Program-made: the position numbers and the translations under genes
Shown: piece by piece, positions 1 to 8,802 of the stretch
How the letters are laid out: each line of letters begins with the position of its first letter
Position numbering within the stretch: position 1 is the stretch's first letter
Origin: Salinarchaeum sp. Harcht-Bsk1
GTDB lineage: Archaea > Halobacteriota > Halobacteria > Halobacteriales > Salinarchaeaceae
Reading direction: 5' to 3'
NCBI RefSeq assembly: GCF_000403645.1
Contig: NC_021313.1
Span: 248,001-312,000 of the forward strand
DNA length: 64,000 nt
The notes under the pieces: generated by a model
The model's database searches: none
Seen by the model: the letters and a program-made list of their open reading frames with translations, nothing else
Told to the model about the DNA's origin: nothing

Positions 1-270
1 AGTATCGGTCCGGGTAGTCGGAATACAGCCAATTCTGGAGACGATCGGACGTGTACCGAGAGCAGAGAGGCGAGAGAGGGAGAAAGCGTGCTGGGGCAGG
101 GAGGGAAAGCGTGTGAAGCAGCGGAGAAACGCTGCTACCCTCGGGGTGCTTGGCTCGTTGCACGGGGAAGAAGTGGGAGGGGCCGTGGGGACGGTGGTCG
201 AAGTGACGGCAGCAGGGAAGTGGGGCGAGGCGGTTGGTCGACGGCTGTTGGTCGACGGCTGTTGGCCTCC
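1..270. other. Left-edge non-coding stretch
   Basis: I see no gene here. Open frames exist on both strands but are arginine/glycine/proline-rich, as expected of high-GC noise, and none resembles a known protein. The plus strand is purine-rich over about 60-230. A short tandem repeat lies near the right end. The stretch follows the 3' end of the minus-strand DUF5789-like gene, so it could hold that gene's terminator or the end of a gene outside the window. Confidence 0.5.
233..265. repeat. 14-bp tandem repeat, 2.4 copies
   Basis: The unit gttggtcgacggct occurs exactly twice (233-246 and 247-260), followed by a partial gttgg. It lies just beyond the stop codon of the minus-strand gene and is not in a recognised coding region. 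Confidence 0.8.
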
Positions 271-558
271 TCAGAAAGACACCTGATCGGGACCGTGTGG
301 CGAACCCGGCGGCGTCGGGTCGCGGTCGCTGTAGAACCGCCGACCGACGGCGCGGTGGGACACCGCGGCGTAGACCGCGAACCGGGCGTCGAGCGCCGAC
401 TCGTAGGTCTCATCGTCCATCCGGTCGAGGGCGTCCCCGATGCGCTCCGTGCCGTTTGCCAGCTCGAGCTCCACGTCGCCGAAGCGCTCGAGGAACTCCT
501 GCGTGGTCAGTGGGTATTGCTCGTCGTCGATGCCCGCGTCGGTCGCTGTCGGGATCAT
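271..558 (-). CDS. DUF5789-like small haloarchaeal protein
   Basis: A 95-residue acidic protein of unknown function. It resembles the haloarchaeal DUF5789 family: an N-terminal segment with YPLTTQEF followed by a helical region (ERIGDALDRM, ESALDARFAVYAAVSHRAVGRRFY). There are no cysteines, signal peptide or membrane segment, so it should be cytoplasmic. The ATG at 558 is preferred over an upstream in-frame TTG because a TATA-like box lies about 29 bases before it, which fits a leaderless mRNA. It is divergent from the PHP gene. The family assignment is by overall resemblance only. Confidence 0.65.
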   Translation of the reverse strand: MIPTATDAGIDDEQYPLTTQEFLERFGDVELELANGTERIGDALDRMDDETYESALDARFAVYAAVSHRAVGRRFYSDRDPTPPGSPHGPDQVSF

Positions 559-581
559 CAACCAATACAAAATGAACGATA

Positions 582-591
582 ATGATAAATC
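582..591 (-). promoter_or_regulatory. TATA-like box for the DUF5789-like gene
   Basis: On the minus strand this reads atttatcatt, centred about 29 bases before the ATG at 558. The spacing matches haloarchaeal core promoters that give leaderless transcripts. Confidence 0.5.
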
Positions 592-620
592 TTCGCTGGA
601 AGGTCCCTTGGAGTGTGCAT

Positions 621-640
621 ACTCCTTAATGGTCTTTAAT
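621..640 (+). promoter_or_regulatory. Tandem TATA-like boxes for the PHP gene
   Basis: Two AT-rich motifs, tccttaat and gtctttaat, lie in an otherwise GC-rich region. Transcription would begin near 650-665. That leaves about 40-55 untranslated bases before the preferred ATG at 706, or almost none before the in-frame ATG at 646. The start choice is therefore not fully settled. Confidence 0.4.
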
Positions 641-705
641 CATGAATGGCGGTCTGTGTCGATGGGAGCCGGAACGACCTTGCCACGCCGCGGCGGACCG
701 CCACC

Positions 706-1506
706 ATGGTCGTCGCGGACCTCCACGTGCACACGACGAACTCCGACGGCACGCTCGACGTCGCGGACATCCCCGCTGCTGCGACGCGTGCAGACCTCCG
801 AGCCGTCGCGATCACGGACCACGACCGGCCCCACCCGGACCTCGACGCGCCCCTGACGGTGATTGACGGCATCACGGTCGTCCACGGAATCGAACTCCGG
901 GTCGAGGCCACGGACCAGCGCGTGGACCTCCTCGGCTACGGACTCGACCCCACCGATGCCCTCCGGGAGGAGTGCGAGCGAATCCAGCAAAATCGCGCGA
1001 ATCGAGGCGCTCGCATCGTCCAGCGCGTCGAGGACCACCTGGGCATCGACCTGGAGGTCGAGGCCCGGCCCGGTCTCGGGCGGCCGCACATCGCCCGGGC
1101 GGTCGCCGAGCATCCTGCGGTCGAGTATGACCTCCAGGGCGTCTTCGACGAACTCATCGGCGACGATCGCCCCTGCTTCGTCGCCCGCGACGTCCCGTCT
1201 TTCGAGACTGGCCGTCGGTTGCTGGCGGACGCCTGTCGGATCGTCGGACTCGCGCACCCGCTTCGGTACGACGATCCGGAAGCAGCGCTCGCGTTGACCG
1301 CCGAACTCGACGCCGTCGAACGATGGTATCCGTACGATCGGCCGGCCGATCCGGGAGACACACCCGCCCTCGAACCCGTGGAGCGAGCGATCAAGCAGTA
1401 CGACCTGCTCCCGACTGGCGGCTCTGACGCCCACGGGACCAGCCTGGGTGCCGCTGGACTCAACGCCGATGCCTGGGAACGCGTCGAAGCCGCACTCGAC
1501 GGCTGA
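706..1506 (+). CDS. PHP-domain metal-dependent phosphoesterase
   Basis: A 266-residue PHP (polymerase and histidinol phosphatase) domain protein. These are metal-dependent phosphoester hydrolases related to RNase AM/YciV and histidinol phosphatase. Metal-binding motifs are visible: DLHVHTTNSDG at residues 5-15 (His7, His9, Asp14), ITDHD at 36-40, HPLR at 184-187 and GGSDAHG at 238-244. The start at 706 puts the first PHP motif close to the N-terminus, as is usual; the in-frame ATG at 646 would add 20 unconserved residues. It stands alone on the plus strand. The natural substrate cannot be read from the sequence. Confidence 0.85.
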   Translation: MVVADLHVHTTNSDGTLDVADIPAAATRADLRAVAITDHDRPHPDLDAPLTVIDGITVVHGIELRVEATDQRVDLLGYGLDPTDALREECERIQQNRANRGARIVQRVEDHLGIDLEVEARPGLGRPHIARAVAEHPAVEYDLQGVFDELIGDDRPCFVARDVPSFETGRRLLADACRIVGLAHPLRYDDPEAALALTAELDAVERWYPYDRPADPGDTPALEPVERAIKQYDLLPTGGSDAHGTSLGAAGLNADAWERVEAALDG

Positions 1507-1613
1507 GCACCCGAAGGGCCGAGGAGCAGGGGCGAACCAGCACAGTACTTTCCAGGGACGAGTAAATGACTGACAACGCAGCCTTCAAACCACCTGAGTG
1601 CCAACGAGTTCCC

Positions 1614-1778
1614 ATGCAGTGTCACTACTGTGAGAAACCCGCCGCGTACGCGGCGGAGTCGGAGGGGGTGAAAGTCGGGCTCTGCGAGGAGCACTTCCAG
1701 ACGCGAATCGAGGAACTCGCGGAGTCCGACACGCTGGAGTCCATCCGCGAGCGGGTGGACGTGGACCGACAGGAGTAG
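1614..1778 (+). CDS. Small Cys/His zinc-binding protein (DUF6757-like)
   Basis: A 54-residue protein starting at ATG 1614; an in-frame ATG at 1566 would add 16 residues. It begins MQCHYCEKPA and continues with GLCEEHF, giving a C-x2-C plus C-x2-H pattern that should bind one zinc. The C-terminal half is an acidic helix (RIEELAESDTLESIRERV). It resembles the haloarchaeal DUF6757 family, of unknown function. It lies 100 bases before the dehydroquinate synthase gene, in the same direction. Confidence 0.7.
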   Translation: MQCHYCEKPAAYAAESEGVKVGLCEEHFQTRIEELAESDTLESIRERVDVDRQE

Positions 1779-1878
1779 CGAGTCTTCGCTTCGTCGTCTC
1801 CGTTTTCGCCGCCGTCGCCCGGTGGCCACGCCTGACGGTTCCGCCACGTTGAAGCCACCCGCACGCGCAGTCGCCGAC

Positions 1879-3069
1879 ATGACGCGATCTGTCTGGTTGA
1901 AGGCCGACGACGAGGTCGGCGACTGGGAGGAGCGAAAGCGCCGCATCACGGCCGGTCTGGAATCGGGCGTCGACTGGGTGCTCGTCGACGAACACGACGT
2001 CGGCCGCGTGAAGGAACTCGGCGACGTCAAGGTCGCGGCCTTCTCGACCGGCGGCGACGCCGCGATGATCGACGACGCCGAGGGCGACGGCGACGCCGGG
2101 CCCGAGGCCGACGCCTACGTCGTCGGCAAGGACGGCGAGGGCGACGGCACCGTCGACCTCCCGAACGACCTCTCCGGTTCTGCAGACCTCTCGACGCTCC
2201 GCCGGGACGACGACCGCGCCACCGGCTCGTACGTCCGCATCTTCGACTCCGACTACGAGGGCTTCGCGGAGTCCGCCGCACAGGAGGCCGAGTACACCAT
2301 CGTCATCGGCGAGAACTGGCAGATCATCCCGCTCGAGAACCTCATCGCTCGTATCGGCGACGAGACGACGCTGATCGCTGGCGTCACGGAGGCCGAAGAG
2401 GCCCGGACGGCCTACGAGACACTGGAGATCGGCGCCGACGCCGTCTTGCTCGACAGCTCCGACCCCGACGAAATCCGCGAGACCGTCGCCGTCCACGACG
2501 AGGCGGATCGCGAGACGCTCGAACTGCGCTGGGCGGAGGTGACCGGCATCGAGCGTGCCGGCTCCGCGGATCGCGTCTGCGTCGACACGGGGCAGCTCAT
2601 GGACCACGACGAGGGCATGCTGGTCGGCTCGATGAGCCGGGGCCTCTTCTTCGTCCATGCGGAGACCGCCGAATCGCCGTACGTCGCCTCCCGACCGTTC
2701 CGCGTCAACGCCGGGGCCGTCCACGCCTACGTGCGGACCCCCGACGGTGGGACGAAGTACCTCTCGGAACTCGAGAGCGGCGACGAGGTCCAGGTCGTCG
2801 ATACGGACGGCAACACGCGCGAGGCGGTCGTCGGTCGTGCGAAGATCGAGCAACGGCCGATGTTCCGCCTCGAGGCGGAGGTCGAGACCGACGACGGCGT
2901 CGACCGGGTGGAGACGCTCCTCCAGAACGCCGAAACGATCAAGGTCCCGACGAGCGACGGCAGGACGGCGATCACAGACGTCGAGGAAGGCGACGAGGTC
3001 CTCATCTACTACGAGGACACCGCCCGACACTTCGGCGAGGCCGTCGAGGAGTCCATCATCGAGAAGTAG
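1879..3069 (+). CDS. 3-dehydroquinate synthase II
   Basis: A 396-residue archaeal 3-dehydroquinate synthase (AroB'), which makes 3-dehydroquinate from the aldolase product 2-amino-3,7-dideoxy-D-threo-hept-6-ulosonate in the archaeal shikimate route. The sequence begins MTRSVWLKADDEVGDW and has a variable haloarchaeal acidic insert near residues 70-95. It also carries the conserved IIPLENLIA, MLVGSMSRGLFFVHAE and SRPFRVNAGAVHAY blocks of this family. The start is set by homology (MTRSVWLKA); 19 extra in-frame codons upstream look non-coding. 3-Dehydroquinate dehydratase (4647-5336) is the next pathway step, with two genes between. Confidence 0.93.
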   Translation: MTRSVWLKADDEVGDWEERKRRITAGLESGVDWVLVDEHDVGRVKELGDVKVAAFSTGGDAAMIDDAEGDGDAGPEADAYVVGKDGEGDGTVDLPNDLSGSADLSTLRRDDDRATGSYVRIFDSDYEGFAESAAQEAEYTIVIGENWQIIPLENLIARIGDETTLIAGVTEAEEARTAYETLEIGADAVLLDSSDPDEIRETVAVHDEADRETLELRWAEVTGIERAGSADRVCVDTGQLMDHDEGMLVGSMSRGLFFVHAETAESPYVASRPFRVNAGAVHAYVRTPDGGTKYLSELESGDEVQVVDTDGNTREAVVGRAKIEQRPMFRLEAEVETDDGVDRVETLLQNAETIKVPTSDGRTAITDVEEGDEVLIYYEDTARHFGEAVEESIIEK

Positions 3070-3153
3070 CGTCTCCGCACCGCCCGCACGCGGCGCTTCG
3101 ATCGACCAGACTGCACGACAGACCGCCGTTCGAGCCAGGAAGATCGTCCACGC

Positions 3154-4170
3154 ATGAAGATCAGCCACTACTTCGAGTGGGAGGACGCGATCACCGGCGG
3201 GTTCGCGGAGTCGGTCAACAACCAGCGAACGATCATGGATCGGCGCGGGATCGAGTACACGACCTCGCCGGACCTCTCCGCGGACCTCCTCCACCTGAAC
3301 AATATGGGGCCGCGATCGATCTACTACGCCAAGCGCGCCCACCGGGCCGACGTCCCCGTCGTCGCGCACACCCACAACACTGCCGCGGACTTCCGGGAGA
3401 GCTTCGTCTTCTCGAACCTCCTCGCCAGACCCCTCCGCCCATACCTTGCGTACGGCTACTCCCAGGCGGACCACCTGATCTGCCCGTCCGCACACAATCA
3501 GTCGGTGATCGAGACCGACTACACGGATACGCCATCGACGGTCATCTCCAACGGCTTCGACGCCGGGCGCTACGAGGGGTGGGACGATCCGGACCTTCGC
3601 GAGGAGTATCTCGACCGGTACGACCTCGAACCGCCGGTCGTGTTCATGTTCGGCCACGTCATCAAGCGCAAGGGGCTCCGCACGTTCGTCGAGACCGCCG
3701 AGGCGATGCCGGACCTCGACTTCGTCTGGTTCGGCTACGTCAATCCTGCCGGCGGCACGCTCGACAAGTACCTCCAGCCTCGGGAAACCCGGAAGCTGGT
3801 CGCGAACTCGCCGTCGAACTGTACCTTCACCGGTTACATCGAGGATCCCCGTGGTGCGATGGCTGCCGGCGACGTGTTCTTCTGGCCCTCGAAGAACGAG
3901 AACGAGGGGATGGCGCTGCTGGAGGCGATGCACTGTGGCAAGCCGCCCGTCATCCGCTCGATTCCGACCTACGAGTGGCTCGAGGACGGCGAGGACTGCA
4001 TCAAGGCCGACGAGGCGTTCGTTGAGCCGCTCCGACGGCTGTGTTCGGACGAGCGGCTCCGCGAGGAGATCGGCTCCGCCGCGGCGCGAACGAGCGAGCA
4101 GTTCTCCCTCGAAACCGTCGGCGACGACCTGGTTGCTCTGTACGAACGACTGCTCACCGAGCGGTCCTGA
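3154..4170 (+). CDS. Glycosyltransferase family 4
   Basis: A 338-residue GT-B-fold retaining glycosyltransferase of the GT4/glycosyl transferases group 1 type. The N-terminal half has a nucleotide-independent Rossmann domain with HTHNTAADF. The C-terminal donor domain has MFGHVIKRKGL, the TGYIEDPR segment and the E-x7-E signature in ENEGMALLEAM (about residues 248-258). There is no signal peptide or obvious membrane helix, so it is likely cytoplasmic or peripheral to the membrane. The acceptor is not predictable; glycolipid or protein glycosylation are both plausible. It lies 85 bases after the dehydroquinate synthase gene, in the same direction, without evident functional linkage. Confidence 0.85.
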   Translation: MKISHYFEWEDAITGGFAESVNNQRTIMDRRGIEYTTSPDLSADLLHLNNMGPRSIYYAKRAHRADVPVVAHTHNTAADFRESFVFSNLLARPLRPYLAYGYSQADHLICPSAHNQSVIETDYTDTPSTVISNGFDAGRYEGWDDPDLREEYLDRYDLEPPVVFMFGHVIKRKGLRTFVETAEAMPDLDFVWFGYVNPAGGTLDKYLQPRETRKLVANSPSNCTFTGYIEDPRGAMAAGDVFFWPSKNENEGMALLEAMHCGKPPVIRSIPTYEWLEDGEDCIKADEAFVEPLRRLCSDERLREEIGSAAARTSEQFSLETVGDDLVALYERLLTERS

Positions 4171-4194
4171 TCTGCAAGTTCGTCGACGGGCCCC

Positions 4195-4620
4195 TCACTG
4201 GGGCTCCCACTCGTCGAGGCGGGTCGTGCACCAGTGACAGAAGTCGAGATCCTCGTCGAGTTCGTGGCCACAGACCGGACAATCCGGAGTGGTCTCGCCT
4301 GCAGCCTCGCGAACCCGACGTGCCCTTGCACCCCGAGCGATCGTATACGCGTCGGCGATAGAAAACGCGAACACCGTGACGACCACGAGCAGCCCGACGG
4401 TCGAGGCTTCGGCGGTCATCGTCTCCGAGGCAGTCACAATCGAGTTCGGGTCGGTGACGCTCGCTTCCGAGACGGCGTTCTCCGGCAACGCAAGGGCCAC
4501 GGTTCCGACGCCGAGGACGAACCAGAGCAGCGATCGCGCCCACTCCCGCAGGTAGAGGTGGCCCAGTCCAGGGTAGAGGAAGGCCAGCAACGCGGCGAGC
4601 CAGGGGCGCGGTCGTCCCAT
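4195..4620 (-). CDS. Membrane protein with C-terminal zinc ribbon
   Basis: A 141-residue protein of unknown function. Hydrophobic segments lie near residues 7-45 (AALLAFLYPGLGHLYL, then WFVLGVGTVALAL) and 74-96 (VGLLVVVTVFAFSIADAYTI). The C-terminus carries CPVCGHELDEDLDFCHWC, a four-cysteine zinc ribbon. The FLYPGLGHLY motif is common in small haloarchaeal and bacterial membrane proteins of unknown role. It is convergent with the glycosyltransferase (24-base gap) and sits just downstream of aroD on the same strand. Confidence 0.75.
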   Translation of the reverse strand: MGRPRPWLAALLAFLYPGLGHLYLREWARSLLWFVLGVGTVALALPENAVSEASVTDPNSIVTASETMTAEASTVGLLVVVTVFAFSIADAYTIARGARARRVREAAGETTPDCPVCGHELDEDLDFCHWCTTRLDEWEPQ

Positions 4621-4646
4621 ACCCCGCGCTTGCTCGTCCCGACTGT

Positions 4647-5336
4647 TTATGCTTCGGGTTTCGCTTCGAGACGTGCCACGAGTTCCGCGAGCGTCGCGAC
4701 GTCGTACTGCCCGGGGGCGGTTGCGTCGTTCGGATCCACGGGCGCGTAGCCGATACGGGAGCCGTATAGCGGGGCCACCGCCCGCGAGTGACGGCCGGGC
4801 TCACCCATGGCCATCGTCGCGATCGGTCGTCCTTGCGCGCAGAACTCGCGCGTTACTGTCAGGAGCGGTGGCACGTCGTCGACGGACTCCGCCGTCGGGA
4901 CCACCTTGCCGACGTCACCGTACTCGGTCGTCTGGCGGGCCAGCGATCGGAGATCGTCCATCGACGGCGTGCGATCGAAGTCGTGCACCGACGCGACGAT
5001 CGTCACGTCGTCGCCGACGCGGTCGGGGACGCTCGTCGCGCCCCCTCGCCGCATCGCTTCCAGTTCGACGTCGATCGCTTCGACGGCGTCGTACTCGGCC
5101 GCCCTGACGAGGTCGTCGAGCCGTGACTCGTCGTCTGGGGCCTGCCCGCCCTCCCACTCCACGCGGTTCGTCGCGAGAATCGGGAGCGCTCCGTCGTAGG
5201 CGTCGAGCAGGGAGAGCGGGTCGGCGGCGAGGTCCATCCGGAACTCGACGGCGTCCGCGTGCTCGCGTGCGGCCGGATGCGTGGCGTCCGAGAGGTCGGC
5301 CGTCGAGGCCGTCAAGACGAACTCGCTGAAGTCCAT
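4647..5336 (-). CDS. aroD: 3-dehydroquinate dehydratase, type I
   Basis: A 229-residue class I 3-dehydroquinase that dehydrates 3-dehydroquinate to 3-dehydroshikimate through a Schiff base. The expected catalytic histidine is in VASVHDFDRTP and the Schiff-base lysine in DVGKVVPTA. EFRMDLAADP near the N-terminus and the C-terminal GEPGRHSRAV and GSRIGYAP blocks are also typical. The length fits the family. It forms part of the shikimate group in this window together with the synthase at 1879-3069 and the kinase at 51643-52524. Confidence 0.95.
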   Translation of the reverse strand: MDFSEFVLTASTADLSDATHPAAREHADAVEFRMDLAADPLSLLDAYDGALPILATNRVEWEGGQAPDDESRLDDLVRAAEYDAVEAIDVELEAMRRGGATSVPDRVGDDVTIVASVHDFDRTPSMDDLRSLARQTTEYGDVGKVVPTAESVDDVPPLLTVTREFCAQGRPIATMAMGEPGRHSRAVAPLYGSRIGYAPVDPNDATAPGQYDVATLAELVARLEAKPEA

Positions 5337-5462
5337 TGTGCAGTCGCTGACGGGCGAGCGAATTGAACCTTTCCACCGGCAGGTACAGCGGCTACGCTGG
5401 CGCGTCGGTGGAGCGACCCCAGAACAGACGGGTCGTTGATCGCGGGTTGGAATCGAGTCCGC

Positions 5463-6425
5463 TCAGGCGACGCCGAGACTCTCCTCGGCTTCGAGCAGTT
5501 CGTGGTAGCGGTTGCGGATCGTGACCTCGGAGATGTCCGCGACCTCGCTGACCGCGGCCTGCGTCGTCTTCTCGTTGGTCAGGAGTGCAGCGGCGTACAC
5601 CGCCGCCGCAGCGAGGCCGACCGGGGACTTGCCGCTGTGGACGCCCTTCTCCTTCGCGTTCTGGAGCAGGGAGCGGGCGCGGTGCTCGGCCTCGTCGGAG
5701 AGTTCCAGGCCGGAGGCGAAGCGGGGCACGTAGCTCTCGGGGTCGGCCGGGCGAACCTCAAGGCCCAGTTCGCGAACCACGTAGCGGTAGGTGCGTGCGA
5801 CTTCGTTCTTCTCGACGCGGGAGACCTCGGAGATCTCGTCGAGGCTGCGAGGGACGCCGGCCTGTCGGGCAGCCGCGTAGACGCAGGACGTCGAGACGCC
5901 TTCGATGGATCGGCCGGGGAGCAGGTCCTCCTCGAGTGCGCGCCGATAGATCACGCTCGCGGTCTCGCGGACGTTGTCCGGGAGGCCAAGTGCGGAGGCC
6001 ATTCGGTCGATCTCGCCGAGCGCCTGCTTGAGGTTCCGCTCCTTGGAGTCGCGGGTGCGGAAGCGCTCGTTCCACTTGCGAAGGCGCTGCATCTTCTCGC
6101 GCTGGCGAGCGCCCAGGGAGTTCCCGTAGGCGTCCTTGTCACGCCAGTCGATGTTGGTCGAGAGCCCCTTGTCGTGCATCGTGTTCGTCGTCGGGGCACC
6201 GACGCGGGACTTCTGGTTCTTCTCCTTGGAGTCGAAGGCGCGCCACTCCGGACCGCGGTCGATCTCGTCGGTCTCGACGACGAGACCGCAGTCGTCACAG
6301 ACCGTCTCCCCGTGCTCCTCGTCGTTGACGAGCAAACCCCCGCACTCCGGACAGGAGAGATCCTCTGCTGACTTCTCCGTCGTCTCCTCCTCGGCTCGCT
6401 CGCTGGCTCGTGTGCGTTCTCTCAT
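5463..6425 (-). CDS. tfb: Transcription initiation factor IIB (TFB)
   Basis: A 320-residue archaeal TFB, which recruits RNA polymerase to TBP-bound promoters. An N-terminal zinc ribbon (CPECGGLLV ... CDDCGLV, about residues 24-48) is followed by the B-reader/linker (RGPEWRAFDS) and two cyclin repeats (about 115-205 and 210-310). The final helix-turn-helix (AVSEVADISEVTIRNRYHEL) contacts the BRE. Haloarchaea carry several TFB paralogues; which one this is cannot be told here. The acidic start MRERTRASERAEEE is accepted because no later Met precedes the zinc ribbon. Confidence 0.96.
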   Translation of the reverse strand: MRERTRASERAEEETTEKSAEDLSCPECGGLLVNDEEHGETVCDDCGLVVETDEIDRGPEWRAFDSKEKNQKSRVGAPTTNTMHDKGLSTNIDWRDKDAYGNSLGARQREKMQRLRKWNERFRTRDSKERNLKQALGEIDRMASALGLPDNVRETASVIYRRALEEDLLPGRSIEGVSTSCVYAAARQAGVPRSLDEISEVSRVEKNEVARTYRYVVRELGLEVRPADPESYVPRFASGLELSDEAEHRARSLLQNAKEKGVHSGKSPVGLAAAAVYAAALLTNEKTTQAAVSEVADISEVTIRNRYHELLEAEESLGVA

Positions 6426-6500
6426 TGCGATGGATGCGTGGTACCGGATCAGGAATCGCAGGTGTCCGGTTGTCGTCTCTTACAGGGTTTCCGCAAGCAC

Positions 6501-6510
6501 CGTATAAGCG
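6501..6510 (-). promoter_or_regulatory. TATA-like box upstream of tfb
   Basis: On the minus strand this reads cgcttatacg, about 80 bases before the tfb ATG at 6425. It predicts a 5' leader of roughly 50 bases rather than a leaderless mRNA. Confidence 0.45.
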
Positions 6511-6623
6511 TGCCGGTATCGAAGCGTCTGCAGGCCGTAAACGCCCGGAAACCGCCGCAGAATTCTCGACGGCAAACCATGAACGATCGCGTCACCGGGG
6601 GCGAAAGCGGCCGATACGCGCCC

Positions 6624-7457
6624 TCACCAGGTGGTGTCTAGCTGGTCGACGCGTCCCACCGGGTCGACGACGCCCTCCTCGGCCGCGTCGTGGTAGATCC
6701 GACCCCAGAGCGCCGCCTGCAGCAGCGTGAAGTACGCCGGGAAGACGAGCCAGATCGCGAACGCCACCGGGATCCCGATGAGAGTGATGACGAAGACGAT
6801 CGAGAGGACGAAGGCCGCGACGTACAGTACGAAGCTGATGCCGAGATAGTAGGCGACGCCGATCCAGAAGTTCGACGTCGTGAGGAAACGCAGGAAGCGA
6901 AGGTCCGAGTAGACCTCTCTGACGCTTCCCCGTCCGTAGAAGACGGGAGTGATCGCCGCGACGGCGACGAGCATCGGGAAGTAGACGAGGTTCGCCAGCA
7001 CGACCTGATCGGCCAGCAGCAAGGCCGCGTACACTGCTCCGGCCGGAACCATCAGGACGGCGACGGCGACGAAAAGTCTGAAGCCATCGGCGAGGAGGCC
7101 CCACCAGTCGCCCAGTTCGGGCGGTGCCGCACGGCCGATGGCGGCAGCCCGACCGACGCGGACCGAGTAGCCGATGAACACGAAGTAGGGAATGATCAGA
7201 ATCGACAACAGCAGTAGCACCGTCGCGAGTGCGATCGTCCCGAGCCCGTTCGCGAGCGGATATTTGAAGCTGAACTCGAAGACGTCCGCGTCGAAGGGAT
7301 CACCGTCGAAGGCCAGCCGGCCATCGTCCTCGTCGTTCGGTACGCTCGCTTCCTCCTCGACCGCCCCAACGTCGACGTCGTCGAGTGACGCGCCACACTG
7401 CGTACAGAACGCGTCAGTCCGCGCGACGTCCGACCCACACTCCGGACATCGTGGCAT
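6624..7457 (-). CDS. Zinc-ribbon DUF4013-like membrane protein
   Basis: A 277-residue protein of unknown function. The ATG at 7457 puts a zinc ribbon at the very N-terminus (MPRCPECGSDV ... FCTQCGASL). An acidic linker follows, then a DUF4013-like membrane domain with about five to six helices (YPLANGLGTIALATVLLLLS, FRLFVAVAVLMVPAGAVYAA, FWIGVAYYLGISFVLYVAAF, and others). A longer frame upstream of 7457 is rejected because it lacks homology and reads as arginine-rich noise. It is likely anchored in the cytoplasmic membrane with the zinc ribbon inside the cell. Confidence 0.8.
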   Translation of the reverse strand: MPRCPECGSDVARTDAFCTQCGASLDDVDVGAVEEEASVPNDEDDGRLAFDGDPFDADVFEFSFKYPLANGLGTIALATVLLLLSILIIPYFVFIGYSVRVGRAAAIGRAAPPELGDWWGLLADGFRLFVAVAVLMVPAGAVYAALLLADQVVLANLVYFPMLVAVAAITPVFYGRGSVREVYSDLRFLRFLTTSNFWIGVAYYLGISFVLYVAAFVLSIVFVITLIGIPVAFAIWLVFPAYFTLLQAALWGRIYHDAAEEGVVDPVGRVDQLDTTW

Positions 7458-7604
7458 GGTTTCGGCTATCTCCTGATTGTACTTAAACGGAAGTGATGGC
7501 TTGCAGCCCCTGCAACACGGGGGCTGGGTGCACACCCGACGGCCACCGGTGACGAGGTATCGTCCGGCAGCCCACTTATCAGGGAGGACCACGTTTCGCC
7601 GACC

Positions 7605-7985
7605 ATGGGAGCACTTCTGGCCGACGAAGTCGCCGAACGGATCCGAAGCGTCAGCCGAACGGCACTCGGGGAGAGCTGTCGTTCTGTCACCTACTTCACC
7701 AAGGACGACTTCGAGCAACTCTACCTCCGAGACGACCTCGAGAAGGACGCGGATCTGACGGGCTTCATCGGGCACGAGTGGCGCGGCTTTCGGCTCACGC
7801 AAGCGGCATACGAGGGGACAGAACTTGGCAAGTACAAGTACACGGTCCGGGCCTTCGAGAACGGCTACCTGATCCGCGTGACGGGCGACCGCGAGGGCGT
7901 GTTCGTCACCACGGATCCCCGTCCGCTACACGACTTCGAGACGGTCGCCGACGCGCTCCGCGAGGTCTTCCGCGAAGACCTCTAG
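7605..7985 (+). CDS. Haloarchaeal conserved protein (DUF7522-like)
   Basis: A 126-residue soluble protein of unknown function, predicted mixed alpha/beta. It has conserved-looking segments TYFTKDDFEQLYLRDDL, GYLIRVTGDREGVFVTTD and FETVADALREVF. It lacks cysteine clusters or membrane segments. A cacttatcag motif about 30 bases before the ATG could be its TATA box. It closely resembles small haloarchaeal proteins of the DUF7522 type, but that assignment is from memory of the family's appearance. Confidence 0.65.
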   Translation: MGALLADEVAERIRSVSRTALGESCRSVTYFTKDDFEQLYLRDDLEKDADLTGFIGHEWRGFRLTQAAYEGTELGKYKYTVRAFENGYLIRVTGDREGVFVTTDPRPLHDFETVADALREVFREDL

Positions 7986-8070
7986 ATCTCTGTAGTCCGC
8001 CGGGCAGTCGATCGGTGTGTACCCGACAAGATCGCAATCCCCAACACGATCCCGTGCCTCTGACACGACG

Positions 8071-8604
8071 ATGAACGACGAGTCGAACGACGCCGCCGGT
8101 CGCGCCTTCGACGCCAATCCCGCATTCGAACGATCGGCGGACGGTTACGCGGTCACGACGACCCCGTTCGAGGCAACAGTCCGTGCCGAATCGATCGACC
8201 ACGAGGGCCGAGACGCGCGATTCCACGTCGAAGTGACGATGCCCAGTCTCGACGCTGCCGTTGCCGACGAGCGCGTGGGCGACGTCGTGCAGGATGGCTG
8301 GTTCGAGACCCTGGCGTTACGGCTCGAAGACGCCTACGACGTGGCAGAGGTCGACGCCGCATCGGACCCAGAGATCGCCTTGCGGGATTCGACCGTCGAG
8401 GCGCGATTCTCCTTTCTCGCCTGGAACGCCGACACGGGCGTCGCCGACGCGAAAGCGATCGTCGATTTCGCCGAAGGAACCTACGTCCAGGGCGTCGTTC
8501 CGGGCTACCAGTACGACGACCCGGTAGCGGGGCTGATCGACCGGGCGACCCAGCAGGCCGGCAGCGAGGACAGCGGTGCGAAGCGAGGCGGGACGCCGCT
8601 CTAG
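8071..8604 (+). CDS. Haloarchaeal conserved protein (DUF5813-like)
   Basis: A 177-residue acidic cytoplasmic protein of unknown function, beginning MNDESNDAAG. It has the pattern of the haloarchaeal DUF5813 family: FEATVRAESIDHEGRDARF, VTMPSLDAAV, and a C-terminal EGTYVQGVVPGYQYDDPV block. The ATG at 8071 is chosen over an in-frame GTG at 8017, which would add 18 unconserved residues. It follows the preceding gene in the same direction by 85 bases. Confidence 0.65.
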   Translation: MNDESNDAAGRAFDANPAFERSADGYAVTTTPFEATVRAESIDHEGRDARFHVEVTMPSLDAAVADERVGDVVQDGWFETLALRLEDAYDVAEVDAASDPEIALRDSTVEARFSFLAWNADTGVADAKAIVDFAEGTYVQGVVPGYQYDDPVAGLIDRATQQAGSEDSGAKRGGTPL

Positions 8605-8802
8605 CGGTGGTCTGGGTTCTCGCTCTCGTTCACTGCAGTGAGAGCTAGATGAGCAGCGCGCTGGCGGTGAAGCTCGTGGCGGGCGTGGATTTCGCTACGG
8701 AGAGGGGAGCGTAGACCCGAGAGTAGCTGTTCGCACGAGCAGTGCCAGCGACGAGCCCGCGGCGAAGCTCCCATGCGAGGAAACGCACGCAAAACCGTCC
8801 GC

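Noticed and set aside
1585-3933. 782-residue minus-strand frame across dehydroquinate synthase and the glycosyltransferase
   Set aside because: It is the antisense shadow of two clear genes. Long antisense frames are common in high-GC haloarchaeal DNA, and its residues (Val/Arg/Asp/Gly repeats) match no family.
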